NCBI GenBank assembly: GCA_963737225.1
Contig: CAVTSA010000002.1
Location: forward strand, 248,001 to 312,000
Source: CAVTSA01 sp963737225
GTDB taxonomy: Bacteria > Chloroflexota > Dormibacteria > Dormibacterales > Dormibacteraceae
Direction of reading: 5' to 3'
Length of the DNA: 64,000 nucleotides
The translations under genes were made by a program, and so were the position numbers. This document shows, piece by piece, positions 19,044 through 28,129 of this stretch. Position 1 is the first letter of the stretch; each line of letters starts with the position of its first letter. The notes beneath the pieces are model-generated. The model was given only the letters and a program-made list of their open reading frames with translations. It was not told the DNA's origin and ran no database searches.

Positions 19044-19108
19044 CCCGATTTCGCGCGAAACCGGCACTATGGAGGCCCCCATAGTCCCGGTTTCGCGTGG
19101 AAACGGGG
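19044..19108. repeat. Paired-palindrome intergenic element, class 1 copy B
   Basis: Arms CCCGATTTCGCGCGAAACCGG (19044-19064) and CCCGGTTTCGCGTGGAAACGGG (19086-19107) with an internal hairpin ACTATGG-AGGCCC-CCATAGT. It lies between converging genes; the sigma factor stop codon (19067-19069) is inside it, so the element supplies the last codons of that protein. Confidence 0.82.
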
Positions 19109-20353
19109 TTCCGCAGCCAGCCGGGCGGCACGTTCCTCCAGATAGCGTCGCTCGGGCAGGCTCCGGGTACCCGCGGCGGCCGCCTGGTACCGGAGCCGCG
19201 CCGCCTCGCGCTCGCCGGCCATCTCCAGCACATGTGCCCGCACCGCGTCGAGGCGATGGTGGCCGGCCAGGCGGCCTTCCGATTCCAGGGTCTGGAGCAG
19301 GTCGAGCGCGGCCTGGGGTCCCTCCACCTTGGCCAGCGCGACCGCCTGGTTGAGCTTGATCGCGGGGCTGGAGGAGAAGCCCTCGAGCACGCGGTAGAGC
19401 TCCAGGATCTGCGGCCAGTCGGTGTCGTCGCTGCTCGGCGCCTCGTCATGGAGCGCCGCGATCGCCGCCTGCACCTGGTAGGGACCGGGCCGTCCTCGCG
19501 ACAGCGTCTCGGTGATGAGTGCGACTCCTTCATCGATGGCCGCGGCGTCCCAGTCGCCCCGGTCCTGCTCCCCGAGCGGAATGAGCGCACCGTCGGCGCT
19601 GGTCCGTGCCGGGCGCCGGGCGTCGGTGAGCAGCATCAGCGCCAGGAGGCCCGCCACCTCGGCGTCGTCGGGCAGCAGCCGGCGGACCGCGCGGGTCAGC
19701 CGCAGCGCTTCCGCGACGAGATCGGTCCGGTGCAGGTCGGGCCCGGACGTCGCGACGTAGCCCTCGTTGAAGATCAGATAGAGCACGTGGAGGACGACGC
19801 CGAGCCGGTCTTCCCGCTCGGCGTCGTCCGGCAGCCGGAACGGGACACCGGTCGCCTTGATGCGCTGCTTGGCTCGGACGATGCGCTGCGCCATCGTGAC
19901 TTCCGGAATCAGGTAGGCGCTTGCGATCTCGGACGTGGTCAGGCCGCCGACCGCCCGCAGGGTGAGGGCGGCCTGCGAGACCGGGGTGAGCGCCGGGTGG
20001 CAGCACAGGAAGAAAAGGGTCAGCTCGTCATCCCGACTTGACATGGGCTCGACGTCTGCGCCGGGACCGACCTGCTCGTCCGGCGGAACCAGGCCGGCCG
20101 CGGTTGTCTCGCGGCGGCGACGGGCGGTTTGGGCGCGCAGCTGGTCGGTGAGGCGGCGTGACGCGACCGTGATCAGCCATGCCCGCGGATTGGCCGGCAC
20201 GCCCTGCTCCGGCCACCGGAGCGCGGCCGCGAGCAGGGCCTCCTGGACGGCGTCCTCGCTCTCGTCGAAGTGTCCGTAGCGGCGGATCAGCGCACCGAGC
20301 ACCTGCGGCGCGAGCTCACGGACCAACTCCTCGGGCGTGGGGGCTGCCGCCAT
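19067..20353 (-). CDS. ECF RNA polymerase sigma factor with DUF6596 domain (ECF42-like)
   Basis: A 428-residue sigma factor. Region 2 (about 8-75, DESEDAVQEALLAAALRWPEQG and PRAWLITVASRRLTDQLRA), region 4 (about 115-175, TPVSQAALTLRAVGGLTTSEIASAYLIPEVTMAQRIVRAKQ) and a long C-terminal TPR-like extension (about 185-428) that defines the DUF6596 group, where the extension is needed for activity. Members usually neighbour a DGPF (YCII-type) gene; none is present here. Start ATG 20353 (MAAAPTPEEL) is by family length; ribosome site weak. The final residues FHAKPGLWGPP are read from a paired-palindrome element. Confidence 0.92.
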   Translation of the reverse strand: MAAAPTPEELVRELAPQVLGALIRRYGHFDESEDAVQEALLAAALRWPEQGVPANPRAWLITVASRRLTDQLRAQTARRRRETTAAGLVPPDEQVGPGADVEPMSSRDDELTLFFLCCHPALTPVSQAALTLRAVGGLTTSEIASAYLIPEVTMAQRIVRAKQRIKATGVPFRLPDDAEREDRLGVVLHVLYLIFNEGYVATSGPDLHRTDLVAEALRLTRAVRRLLPDDAEVAGLLALMLLTDARRPARTSADGALIPLGEQDRGDWDAAAIDEGVALITETLSRGRPGPYQVQAAIAALHDEAPSSDDTDWPQILELYRVLEGFSSSPAIKLNQAVALAKVEGPQAALDLLQTLESEGRLAGHHRLDAVRAHVLEMAGEREAARLRYQAAAAGTRSLPERRYLEERAARLAAEPRFHAKPGLWGPP

Positions 20354-20453
20354 GGCGCCATTTTGCGAGGGAAGGTCGAGATTCGCGTTTCTGCTCCGAC
20401 GTCCCCGGCGAGTGGGGCCCGCCCAGGGCACCCGAACGTAAGGAGGACGCGCG

Positions 20454-21032
20454 GTGTACCGGCACCTGTTCGACACGATGCTCTGGCTCAGGATCAGATC
20501 GACGACGTACGCAGCGGTCGAGCGCCGGCGGCGGTGGCTTCGGAAGGGACCGGTTCCGGTGGCGGCCCTGGCGGCGGTGGCAGCCTTGCTGATCGCCGGC
20601 TGCGGAGGAGTTGCCGCGGGCGCGACGACGTCTCCTCTCGGGGTCATCGACCAGGCGCACCGGGCGGTTCAGCTGAACCTGATCATCACGGGCGCCAACT
20701 TCAACGGCTACTCCCGCGGGCAGATGACGGTGCGCGTGCCCCGGGGCTGGAAGGTGGACGTCTTCTGCAGCAACCAGACGTCGACGCCAGAATCGTGTGC
20801 GGTCGTCCCGGGCTCGGCGTCGACAACCCCCGCCTTTCCGGGTGCCGCCTGCCCGGCCGCTCGAGCGGGCGTACCTCCGGGCAGGTCCGTCGACTTCTCT
20901 TTCACCGCCACCCGGAAAGGGTCGTACCGGCTCACCTCCCTCGTCTCCGGCGCCGGCCACGGCGACGGCGACGGCGGAATGTGGGATCGCTTTGACGTCG
21001 TGGCTGCCGGGATGCCGTCGGTGTCGACGTAG
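20454..21032 (+). CDS. Cupredoxin-like (sulfocyanin-type) lipoprotein with degenerate copper site
   Basis: A 192-residue exported protein. GTG 20454 follows AAGGAGGACGCGCG. N-terminal basic region, hydrophobic VPVAALAAVAALLIAGCGG with lipobox-like LIAGC (Cys about 44-45), then a beta-sandwich: LNLIITGANFNGYSRGQMTVRVPRGWKVDVFC and, at the end, YRLTSLVSGAGHGDGDGGMWDRFDVV. The ending resembles sulfocyanin (CxVPGHxxxGMW), but the ligand Cys position reads Ser and the first His region reads PESC, so only His and Met of the type I copper set appear kept. A copper-free structural or binding role is likely. The alignment is by memory. Confidence 0.65.
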   Translation: MYRHLFDTMLWLRIRSTTYAAVERRRRWLRKGPVPVAALAAVAALLIAGCGGVAAGATTSPLGVIDQAHRAVQLNLIITGANFNGYSRGQMTVRVPRGWKVDVFCSNQTSTPESCAVVPGSASTTPAFPGAACPAARAGVPPGRSVDFSFTATRKGSYRLTSLVSGAGHGDGDGGMWDRFDVVAAGMPSVST

Positions 21033-21258
21033 ACAGCGCGATCGGTGGGATCGGAGCCCGAGTCGACCCACACCGTCAGCGGGCCGGCGTCCAGCTCCAA
21101 CCGGCCACCACCCGCGGTGGGCCGGCGTGGTAGACCGCTTTCGGCAGCCGGTCGTTTCCGATGTTGAAGTGCTGGAGGTGTCGTGGCCCCGGGCGAGGCG
21201 AGCCAGGCTCGTCGAGACTGCCGCTGATGTTATTTCTGCCTGCTACGATATCATCTTT

Positions 21259-21987
21259 ATGGGTAACAGCGGTGCCAGAGTCAGCTGTCCCCGAAACGAG
21301 ATCAACGGCAGAGCTCACGGGCTGGCAGCGCCTGCTGAGCGGTGCCGGCGCTACCGGGTGCTGGTGGCCGAGGGCTCGACGATGTTCCGACGGGGGCTGA
21401 TCGGCCTCCTGAGCGGATGCGTCAACCTCGAGGTGGTGGGCGAGGCCGCCGACGCCGGCGAGCTGCTCGAGGCAGCATGCCGGCTGCAACCCGAGGTGGT
21501 CGTGCTCGACGCCCGGATTCTGGGGGCATGCGAAGGCGTGTCCAGCGAAGTGTTGCGCCGGGCGGCCGGTGTGTCGATTCTCATGCTCGGCTCGACCGCA
21601 TCCGTGCTCGACACCACGCGCAGTCTGAGCGGCGGAAGCAGCGGATACGTGCTGAAGGAGTCGGAACCCGAGGTGCTGGTAGCAGCCATCGTCGCGGTGG
21701 CGCACGGCTATGCCGTCTCCCCGCGCCTGACCATGCAGGACATCGGCCGGGCCTCCGACGCCGCTCACAGGATGCCTGGCGGGCTTTCACATCGAGAGTT
21801 CGAAGTCCTGCGTGATCTGGCAGGCGGCATGACCACCAAGGCGCTGGCCGGCCGCCTCGAGATCTCGGAGAAGACGGTTCGTAATCACATCGCCAGCATG
21901 TACGCAAAGCTCGGTCTGCAAGGACGGCCCCAGCTCGTTCGCTACGCCATCCGTCAGGGACTGTCGCGCCCGCCAGAGGGCACGTGA
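21259..21987 (+). CDS. NarL/FixJ-type response regulator
   Basis: A 242-residue regulator: receiver domain about 32-150 (VLVAEGSTMFRRGLIGLL, phosphoacceptor Asp in VVVLDARI, Lys in YVLKESEP) and LuxR helix-turn-helix about 175-235 (LSHREFEVLRDLAGG, SEKTVRNHIASMYAKLGL). The first acidic pocket residue reads AEGS instead of the usual DD pair, so phosphorylation may be weakened. ATG 21259 follows an AT-rich stretch without a clear ribosome site; a GTG near 21358 is an alternative. No kinase adjacent. The closest relative in this window is the regulator at 3534. Confidence 0.9.
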   Translation: MGNSGARVSCPRNEINGRAHGLAAPAERCRRYRVLVAEGSTMFRRGLIGLLSGCVNLEVVGEAADAGELLEAACRLQPEVVVLDARILGACEGVSSEVLRRAAGVSILMLGSTASVLDTTRSLSGGSSGYVLKESEPEVLVAAIVAVAHGYAVSPRLTMQDIGRASDAAHRMPGGLSHREFEVLRDLAGGMTTKALAGRLEISEKTVRNHIASMYAKLGLQGRPQLVRYAIRQGLSRPPEGT

Positions 21988-22042
21988 GCGCGCCGCGCGT
22001 GAGCACGGCGCGTGTCCGAGGCGCGGGGTCCGCACGCCCAGA

Positions 22043-22444
22043 ATGTCGGGGATGAGCAGCACGACCCGGTGGGTCGGCGTCGCCATCGACTGCGCGGATG
22101 CGGGCCCCGTGGCTCGCTTCTATGAGCGCCTCCTCGGTTTCGAGATCGGCGACTTCGACCCGCCTCGATGGGCACAGCTGCACGACCCGGTCGGAGGTGT
22201 GCACCTCAACATCCAGGGCGCGGATTGGTATGAGGCGCCGACCTGGCCCGAACGCCCCCGCCTGCAAACCAAGATGATGCACTTCGAGGTCCTGGTCGAC
22301 GACCTGGAGGGCGCCATCGCCACGGCCGTCGAAGCCGGGGGCACCGAGGCGCCATGGCAGCCACCGGACCGCAACCCCGAACGCATACGGATCGTGCTCG
22401 ACCCGGCCGGCCACCCTCTCTGCCTGTTCCTGCTGGGTGAGTAG
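22043..22444 (+). CDS. VOC superfamily protein
   Basis: A 133-residue glyoxalase-fold protein: VGVAIDCADAGPVARFYERLLGFEIG, DPVGGVHLNIQGADWYEAP, KMMHFEVLVDDLEGAIATAVEAGG and IRIVLDPAGHPLCLFLLGE. The last segment is the Glyoxalase_6-type ending seen in many actinobacterial proteins. ATG 22043 or ATG 22052. The next gene is another VOC protein in the same direction, 45 bases later; they may be co-transcribed with the response regulator gene ending 55 bases upstream. Ligand unknown. Confidence 0.87.
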   Translation: MSGMSSTTRWVGVAIDCADAGPVARFYERLLGFEIGDFDPPRWAQLHDPVGGVHLNIQGADWYEAPTWPERPRLQTKMMHFEVLVDDLEGAIATAVEAGGTEAPWQPPDRNPERIRIVLDPAGHPLCLFLLGE

Positions 22445-22489
22445 GGGCGCTGCCGTCTGGAACCTGCTCCCACCGACCCCGACGGCTCA

Positions 22490-22873
22490 TTGTTGGTTAG
22501 CATCGAGCGTGGAGTGCGAGTCACCGGCATCACCGCCAACCTCCCCGTGCCTGACATCGAGCAAGCGCGCGACTTCTACGTGGACTATCTCGGGCTCGAC
22601 GTCGAAGAGATGAACCTGGGCTGGGTCGCGAGGTTCCAGTCTCGTGACGGTCGCGCCGTCGTCCAGCTGGTCACCCGCGATGCGACCGCGCCGCACGACT
22701 CGGTGATCTCGGTCCACGTTGGCGACCAGGTCGACGCGGCGTACGAGGAGGCGCAGCGACGCGGCTTCGAGATCGTCCATCCGCTGACGACGGAGCCGTG
22801 GGGTATACGCCGCTTCTTCGTCCGCGCACCCGACGGCAACGTCATCAACATCGCAAGCCACTCGGACGACTAG
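22490..22873 (+). CDS. VOC superfamily protein
   Basis: A 127-residue VOC protein (or 119 residues from GTG 22514): VTGITANLPVPDIEQARDFYVDYLGLD, WVARFQSRDGRAVVQLV, VISVHVGDQVDAAYEEAQRRG and IRRFFVRAPDGNVINIASH. This last block (FFVRAPDGNVINI) is typical of the glyoxalase-type subgroup with a terminal metal ligand region. First codon TTG 22490 has no strong ribosome site. It is followed by a palindrome CTGAGGCCTCAG at about 22919-22930 between converging genes. Confidence 0.87.
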   Translation: MLVSIERGVRVTGITANLPVPDIEQARDFYVDYLGLDVEEMNLGWVARFQSRDGRAVVQLVTRDATAPHDSVISVHVGDQVDAAYEEAQRRGFEIVHPLTTEPWGIRRFFVRAPDGNVINIASHSDD

Positions 22874-22933
22874 CGGGAGGGCGTTCGTCCTCGCTCCTGG
22901 GGGCCGCTCGGGTCCCCTGAGGCCTCAGAGGCT

Positions 22934-23329
22934 TCACCGTTTCCACCACCGAGAAGCCAGCCATTCGCCCCCGGCCAGGACCGACAGCGTCACGGCGACG
23001 GCGACCACGAACGTTGCTCCGCCGGTCGTGAACTCGCGATGGCCGACGGCAAGCCAGACGACGAGGATCACCGCTCCGGCAGCGTTGGCGACCGCAATCG
23101 GTCTCGCCGCGATGACCACGATCGGCCGGAACGCGGCGATCATGAGCAGGATTCCCACCACGACGAACACGCCGGCCGCCGGGATGCTGAGCCACGTCGG
23201 GATCGGGAGAGCGACGGTGGCGCCGGCGGCCCCGGCAAGGAGCAGCACGCCGATGACGATCTCGCACAGCCCGTCGACGCAGACCCAGAAGCGCAGCTGC
23301 CGCCGTTTTCCATAACGGATGATATCCAT
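22934..23329 (-). CDS. Small four-helix membrane protein, divergent from a TetR gene
   Basis: A 131-residue integral membrane protein with four hydrophobic helices: about residues 17-40 (VDGLCEIVIGVLLLAGAAGATVAL), 47-66 (LSIPAAGVFVVVGILLMIAA), 70-95 and 103-122. No charged catalytic residues within the membrane, so transport or a structural role is possible. Start ATG 23329 is only 23 bases from the divergent TetR gene, so it is the likely regulated target. I do not recognise a named family; it resembles DoxX-like or SPW-type small membrane proteins only in shape. Confidence 0.75.
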   Translation of the reverse strand: MDIIRYGKRRQLRFWVCVDGLCEIVIGVLLLAGAAGATVALPIPTWLSIPAAGVFVVVGILLMIAAFRPIVVIAARPIAVANAAGAVILVVWLAVGHREFTTGGATFVVAVAVTLSVLAGGEWLASRWWKR

Positions 23330-23352
23330 AACAAGCGATATGCTAGAACGCC
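23310..23352. promoter_or_regulatory. Divergent regulatory region for the membrane protein and TetR gene
   Basis: AT-rich for this genome. Contains the direct repeat CATAAC (23310 area and 23327 area) and the interrupted inverted repeat GGAT-GAT-ATCC (about 23317-23327). Only 23 bases separate the two starts, so a bound TetR protein would affect both. No promoter consensus is clear. Confidence 0.4.
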
Positions 23353-23943
23353 ATGCCGCGACCGCGCAACCCGCCCAGGCGTGACGAGTTGGAGGAGGCG
23401 GCGACCGACTACCTCCTGGAGAACGGGATCGACAAGCTCACCATGCGGTCGCTGGCGCAGGGTGTCGGCGTCAGCACCTACGCCTTCGCCTATCACTTCA
23501 AGTCCAAAGAGGCCCTGCTGACTGCATCGCTGCAGCGGGTGGAACGGCGTGTCTCGGCGATGCTCGGCGAGTGGCTGGGAGCCGGCGGGGTGACCACCGG
23601 GGGAGAGCTGATCCGCCGGTACTGGTCGTGGTTCAGCACGAACGAGACGGCGCGCCGCGAGACGCAGCTCCTGCTGGAGATCTGGGCGCTCGTCCTGCGC
23701 ACACCCGACCGGTTCCCCGGCCTCCTCGCCGGCGTCGAGCCCAGTGGCCAGGTCGGCTTCCTGGGCCGAGTCCTCGAGGCTGGTGGTCTCGCCTCGGATC
23801 ACGCGGAGCCGCTGGCGACCCTCATGGTGGCCGCCCTGACCGGCCTTCAGATTGACTTCCTGTGTTCCGGTGACGCCGACCGCACAGGACGAACGGTGGC
23901 GTTGCTGGCCCGGCTGGTCGACACCGAGGCGGGCGGCGTTTGA
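23353..23943 (+). CDS. TetR/AcrR family regulator
   Basis: A 196-residue regulator with N-terminal helix-turn-helix (about 26-47: TMRSLAQGVGVSTYAFAYHFKSKEALL) and a helical ligand domain (LLLEIWALVLRTPDRFPGLL). ATG 23353. It is divergent from the membrane protein gene with a 23-base gap, the standard arrangement for local repression. It converges with the giant beta-helix gene (stop at 23999). Confidence 0.92.
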   Translation: MPRPRNPPRRDELEEAATDYLLENGIDKLTMRSLAQGVGVSTYAFAYHFKSKEALLTASLQRVERRVSAMLGEWLGAGGVTTGGELIRRYWSWFSTNETARRETQLLLEIWALVLRTPDRFPGLLAGVEPSGQVGFLGRVLEAGGLASDHAEPLATLMVAALTGLQIDFLCSGDADRTGRTVALLARLVDTEAGGV

Positions 23944-23998
23944 GAGCGCTGACGGTTGAGGGCGGCGCCGGTCGAGGGCAGAGAACGCAGACGTCTGC

Positions 23999-26951
23999 TC
24001 AGGTCTGGTGCAGCAGGCCGGTGACTCCGGCCAGGAGGAGCGCAGCCATGATCCAGGCGAAGATCTTCAACACGTTGAGCGCAAGCGGCAGAAGAAACGA
24101 CACCGAGTGGGCATGGGTGGTGGCCGGTTGCCACGACGCAGCCACGCCTGTATCGATGGCGGCCGGCAGGATGGACTCCGCGGCGTAGAGCGTCGGCTCG
24201 AAACAGGGGTACGTCGGGGACAGGTCCTCGCATGAGGTCGCGCCGGTGATCTGGTCGGCCGTCACGGCCGGGTGCCGCCCACTCTGGACTGCGCTCGTCG
24301 GGGTGGTAGGGATGAACGATCCCTGGAAGATCGAGATCAGCGCGAACGACAGCAGCAGCGCCGCCGCCAACCAGGCGGCCGCGATCAGCGGGTAGTAGCC
24401 GTGCCCCGCAAACAGGTTGTAGAGGAAGCCCAGGCATCGGGATGGCAGCGGGCCCCTGCTCGACATGCGCCTGGCCGCCCCATACCGAATGCGCTTGGCG
24501 TCCGCAAGCTGCCCGTCTTGCTCATAGACCCGTGCGAGCTCCTGCCACGGCTGGGCCGCGAACGGTGACCCGATCGCCCCGTGATCCAGCCAATCCTGGG
24601 CCGCTTGCCGATCGGTCCGCAACCACCCGTTGATGTCGCCGAGATGCCACCCGGTCGCTTTCAGGTTCGAGCCGAAGACCGCCGCTGTCCGCCGGATCTC
24701 TCTGACCGCCCGAGTCACCGTCGCTGACGGTGAGCCGGCCGAGTGATGCCATCGTAAGGTCGAGGTCCCCATCGACCCGGGCAGGCTGCAGGAGCAGGTC
24801 AGCGCCGACAGTCGCTCCAGCCAGGTCCAATGCCGGCCCTTTCTCATTTGTCAGGGTGGCGTCTTTCACGTTGAACTGCCCCTTGATGGTCGCCCGCGGG
24901 GCTCGAACCCCGCCGGTGCACTCCACCACGCGGTCATCGCTGGTGGCACTCAGACGCAGCGCGCCGGCAACCGTGGCTCCGTCCAGGGACACCGCGGAGC
25001 CGCTTTTGTTGGCCAACCTCACGTCTTCCAACACGAGGTCGCCCCCGACGCTGGCGCCGAGTGCGTAGATCTCACCCATCGTGGTCAGTCGCTCAGCAGA
25101 GAGGTCGCCGCCGATCGTGGTCCCCTGCAGGTAGAGCGCCACTCCGCCCTCGTTGTTCAGGGTGGCATCCCCGAGCCTGAGCTGTGCTTTGAAGTTCGCC
25201 TGAGACGCGCCCATCGCAACCGTGAAGTCGGTGTCATTAAGACCACCGGTGGCGGTCAGGTTCTCGGCGTACACCGTCCCGCTGACCGTCGCCCCGTCCA
25301 GCGAAAGCGCGGAGCCACTCGTGTTGGTCAGCTTGGCACCCCCCAGCAAGACGGCTCCTGTGATGTTCGCGTCGATCGCCGCGACCTGACCGGTGGCCTC
25401 CAGTCCCTGTGCAGAGAGGTCGCCGCCGACCCTTGCCCCACTCAGGTCGAGCGCCGGCCCGCTCTCATTGCAAAGGTTGGCGCCATCTAGAACCAGGCTG
25501 CCTTTGATCGTCGCCTGCGGCGCTCGGACCCCGCCAGCACACCTCGCTTGACGATCATCCCCGGTGGCAAGCAGCTTCAGCGCGCCGCCGATCGTGGCTC
25601 CGTCCAGGGACAGCGCGGACCCGCCCTGGTTGGTCAACGTCACGTCTTCCAACACGAGGTCGCCCCCGACGCTGGCGCCAGGTGCGTAGACCTCGCCCGT
25701 CGTGGTCAGTCGCCCGGCAGACAGGTCGCCGCCGATCGTGGTCCCCTGCAGGTGGAGCGCGACTCCGCCCTCGTTGGTCAGGGTGGCATCAGCCAGTCTG
25801 AGCTGTCCTTTGAGCGTCGCCTGAGATGCGCTGACCGCAGCCGTGAAGTCGTCTTCCAAGACCCCACAGGTGGCCCTCAGCTTCTCCGCGTACACCGTTC
25901 CTCCGACCGTCGCTCCATCGAGGCACAGCGCGCCTCCGCGACCGTCGGTCAGCGTGGCGCCCCCCAGCAGGAGAGCTCCCGTGAAGTTCGCGTCGACCGC
26001 AGCGACCTGGCCGGTGGTCGCCAGTCCCTCGGCGAAGAGGCTGCCGCCGACTTTGGCTGCGGTCAAGTCCAGTGCCGGTCCACTCTCGTTGCGCAGGCCG
26101 GCACTCTCCAGGACGAGGTCGCCCTTGAAGTCTGCCCCGATTGCCCGAATCCCGCCGTCGCAGGCCGCCTGGCGGCCAGCACAGCTGGGGGTCACTCGCA
26201 GAGTGCCGCCCACGGTGGCTCCGTCCAGGGACAGCGCGGACCCACCGGCGTTGGTCAGCCTGGCGTCGTCCAGGGTGAGATCGCCCGTAATGCTCGCACC
26301 CAGCGCGCTCACCTCACCCGTGGTGGTCAGTCGCTCGGCGGACAGGTCGCCGCCGACGCCTGCTCCCTTCAGATTCAGCGCCGCCCCGCCCGCGTTGCAC
26401 AAGGTGGCGTCCCGCAAAACGAGGTCACCCTTGATGCTTGCCTGCGTGGCATGGACCCCCCCGGTCGTGACGAGTCGCTCGGCAGACAGGCCGCCGACAG
26501 TGGCTCCGTGAAGATCGAGTGCCACGCCGTCCCCGTTGCTCAGGATGGCGTCCGGCAGAACGAGGTCGCCGTCGATTTGGGCCCGGGCCAGGCAGATCGT
26601 GGAGGCGCGCGCGCCGGGCAACCCCAGCAGCACTCCGTGGAACCCGTCCATCGCGACCGCGCCGTCAAACGCGCAGTACCCGAACCACAGGGGATATGCC
26701 ACGGCGACGTGGCTGAGGTCCAGTGCGTCGGTTACGCGTGCGCCGCGCAGACGCAGACCCCGAAGGTCGTACTTGATCGCGGAGTCGTGCAGGACCCGGC
26801 GCACAGCCTCGGCGGGTATCTCACGCTCCCAAGGCCATCCCGACGGCTCCGATCGAAGCAGGTCCTCATCCGAGACGCCTGGCGCGAGGTCGAGCACCGT
26901 TCCCTCTTGCACGGCGTCGCGAATCCGCTCCGTCCACACATCGACCGCCAC
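23999..26951 (-). CDS. Large right-handed beta-helix repeat protein with C-terminal membrane anchor, frameshifted
   Basis: About 980 residues when a frameshift near 24715 is repaired. N-terminal helical domain (VWTERIRDAVQEGTVLDLAPG), then a pentapeptide/bactofilin-like repeat region in which V/I-G-G-x-L turns recur twelve times (for example VGGDLSAERL, VGGTVYAEKL, IGGALKLL) within a unit of about 40 residues alternating with GDLVLEDVTLTNxxGSALSLDGAT. After the frameshift comes a soluble helical part (WHLGDINGWLR) and two membrane helices near the C-terminus (GYYPLIAAAWLAAALLLS; ILKIFAWIMAALLLAG-like). Streptomyces proteins of this build are labelled membrane-associated oxidoreductases, without proof. 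Start uncertain: GTG 26951, or TTG 27017. No ribosome site. Confidence 0.75.
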
Positions 26952-27322
26952 CAGCGCATTGTGTCCCCGATCCTGTCCCCGTCCTGCCGTGAAGGTTGTC
27001 CCGTGTCGACTGGGCAAGTTGTACGCACTGCGGTTCGCGGTGCGTCGCGTCAGGAAGCGGCCGGACCACGGAGTCGTGGTGCTGAAGCGTCGCCACCGAC
27101 GGCCTGATCAGCGGAGACGACGGACAGGCCGAGCCCATTCCCGGGATCCGGCAACTCCCAATGCTCGGGACAAACCAGGACACCTTTCCTAGTTCGGGGC
27201 TGCTCGACGCGATCTACGGTGACGCCAGATGGGCTCGCGCGTCAGCGTCATCACCGATACGAGGAAGGGACGCGAGACCGGCCCACTCCCAACTTGCATT
27301 TCACTCTCACGGAGGTGCCGTC
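26952..27322. other. No gene recognised; divergent upstream region
   Basis: About 370 bases between the beta-helix gene (minus) and the unknown gene at 27323 (plus). If the beta-helix protein starts at the TTG 27017 the gap is 305. No convincing open frame; must contain two promoters. Confidence 0.4.
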
Positions 27323-28129
27323 ATGCCAGACCAGGTCCTCGATGTGCAGGTCCCGCCCCCGCAGACGGGCATCGGGCCTGGCGTGTCGAGCCACCAAGTC
27401 CTGCGTGCCGACCTGGGAGTCGGGGGGAGAACACTCGTCGTTCTCTCGGGTATCGCTTGCGCGGAGTTCAACGGCTCGGGATCTGACGTGGTGCTCGAGA
27501 CCTGCCGGGTCCTGCTCCGTGAGCCCGCCGAGAATGTCGAGCAGTCGACCGCGTATGTGGGACTGGCGAGCATCAGCAACAACGACAGCGCCTGGGTCTT
27601 CGCGGCGAACCGGGCGTCTGTGGAGACGGATCCGGTCAGCCAGGAACTCGTCCTCGTAGCCCCACTCGCGGTGGCGACCGGAGACTCGTTCTTTCACCGG
27701 TTTTCTTATCAGGTGGTGCTCACCGAGCGGGTGGTCGAGACCCTGATTACGGGCACTCTGACCTGGGAGACCACCATGCTCCGCCCGGCCTCGGAAGACC
27801 CGGCAGCAGTTTCCAGCGTGTTCGCCATCGTGGCGAACACCGTCACCGTGTCCGAGGGCACGCTCGGGACGAGTGAGCACCTGACACCGGTCGCCAACGG
27901 CACGGTGACCAAGCTCCAGGTCGGCGACGTTACCTGTATCGCTTCGTACATGATCACGAATCTGCCCAAGGGCAAGCTTCTGCAGGTCACCGTCGGACAG
28001 CACGGTCTGCAGCCGGCCAGCTTGAGCATGGTTCCAACCGCCACAGGTGCTGACCGCACAACGCTCACCGTCGCACAGCCTGTGAAGGTGGATGTGAACT
28101 TCGCAGCGAAGAAGGACGACGTGGGATGA
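27323..28129 (+). CDS. Unknown beta-rich protein, first of a coupled pair
   Basis: A 268-residue protein, ATG 27323 behind CGGAGGTGCCGTC. No signal peptide and no membrane segment. The composition is Val/Thr/Ser/Leu-rich with alternating patterns (LVVLSGIACAEFNGSG, AYVGLASISNNDSAWVFAANR, FSYQVVLTERVVETLITGTLTWETTML), so it is probably mostly beta-sheet, perhaps two or three sandwich domains. The C-terminus KVDVNFAAKKDDVG is charged. I recognise no family. Its stop overlaps the ATG of the next gene (ATGA at 28126-28129), so both are made together and may form a complex. Confidence 0.8.
   Translation: MPDQVLDVQVPPPQTGIGPGVSSHQVLRADLGVGGRTLVVLSGIACAEFNGSGSDVVLETCRVLLREPAENVEQSTAYVGLASISNNDSAWVFAANRASVETDPVSQELVLVAPLAVATGDSFFHRFSYQVVLTERVVETLITGTLTWETTMLRPASEDPAAVSSVFAIVANTVTVSEGTLGTSEHLTPVANGTVTKLQVGDVTCIASYMITNLPKGKLLQVTVGQHGLQPASLSMVPTATGADRTTLTVAQPVKVDVNFAAKKDDVG

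Noticed and set aside
20797..21258. Longer N-terminus for the response regulator at 21259, reaching 20797
   Set aside because: It would overlap the cupredoxin-like gene and add over 150 low-complexity residues before a normal receiver domain.
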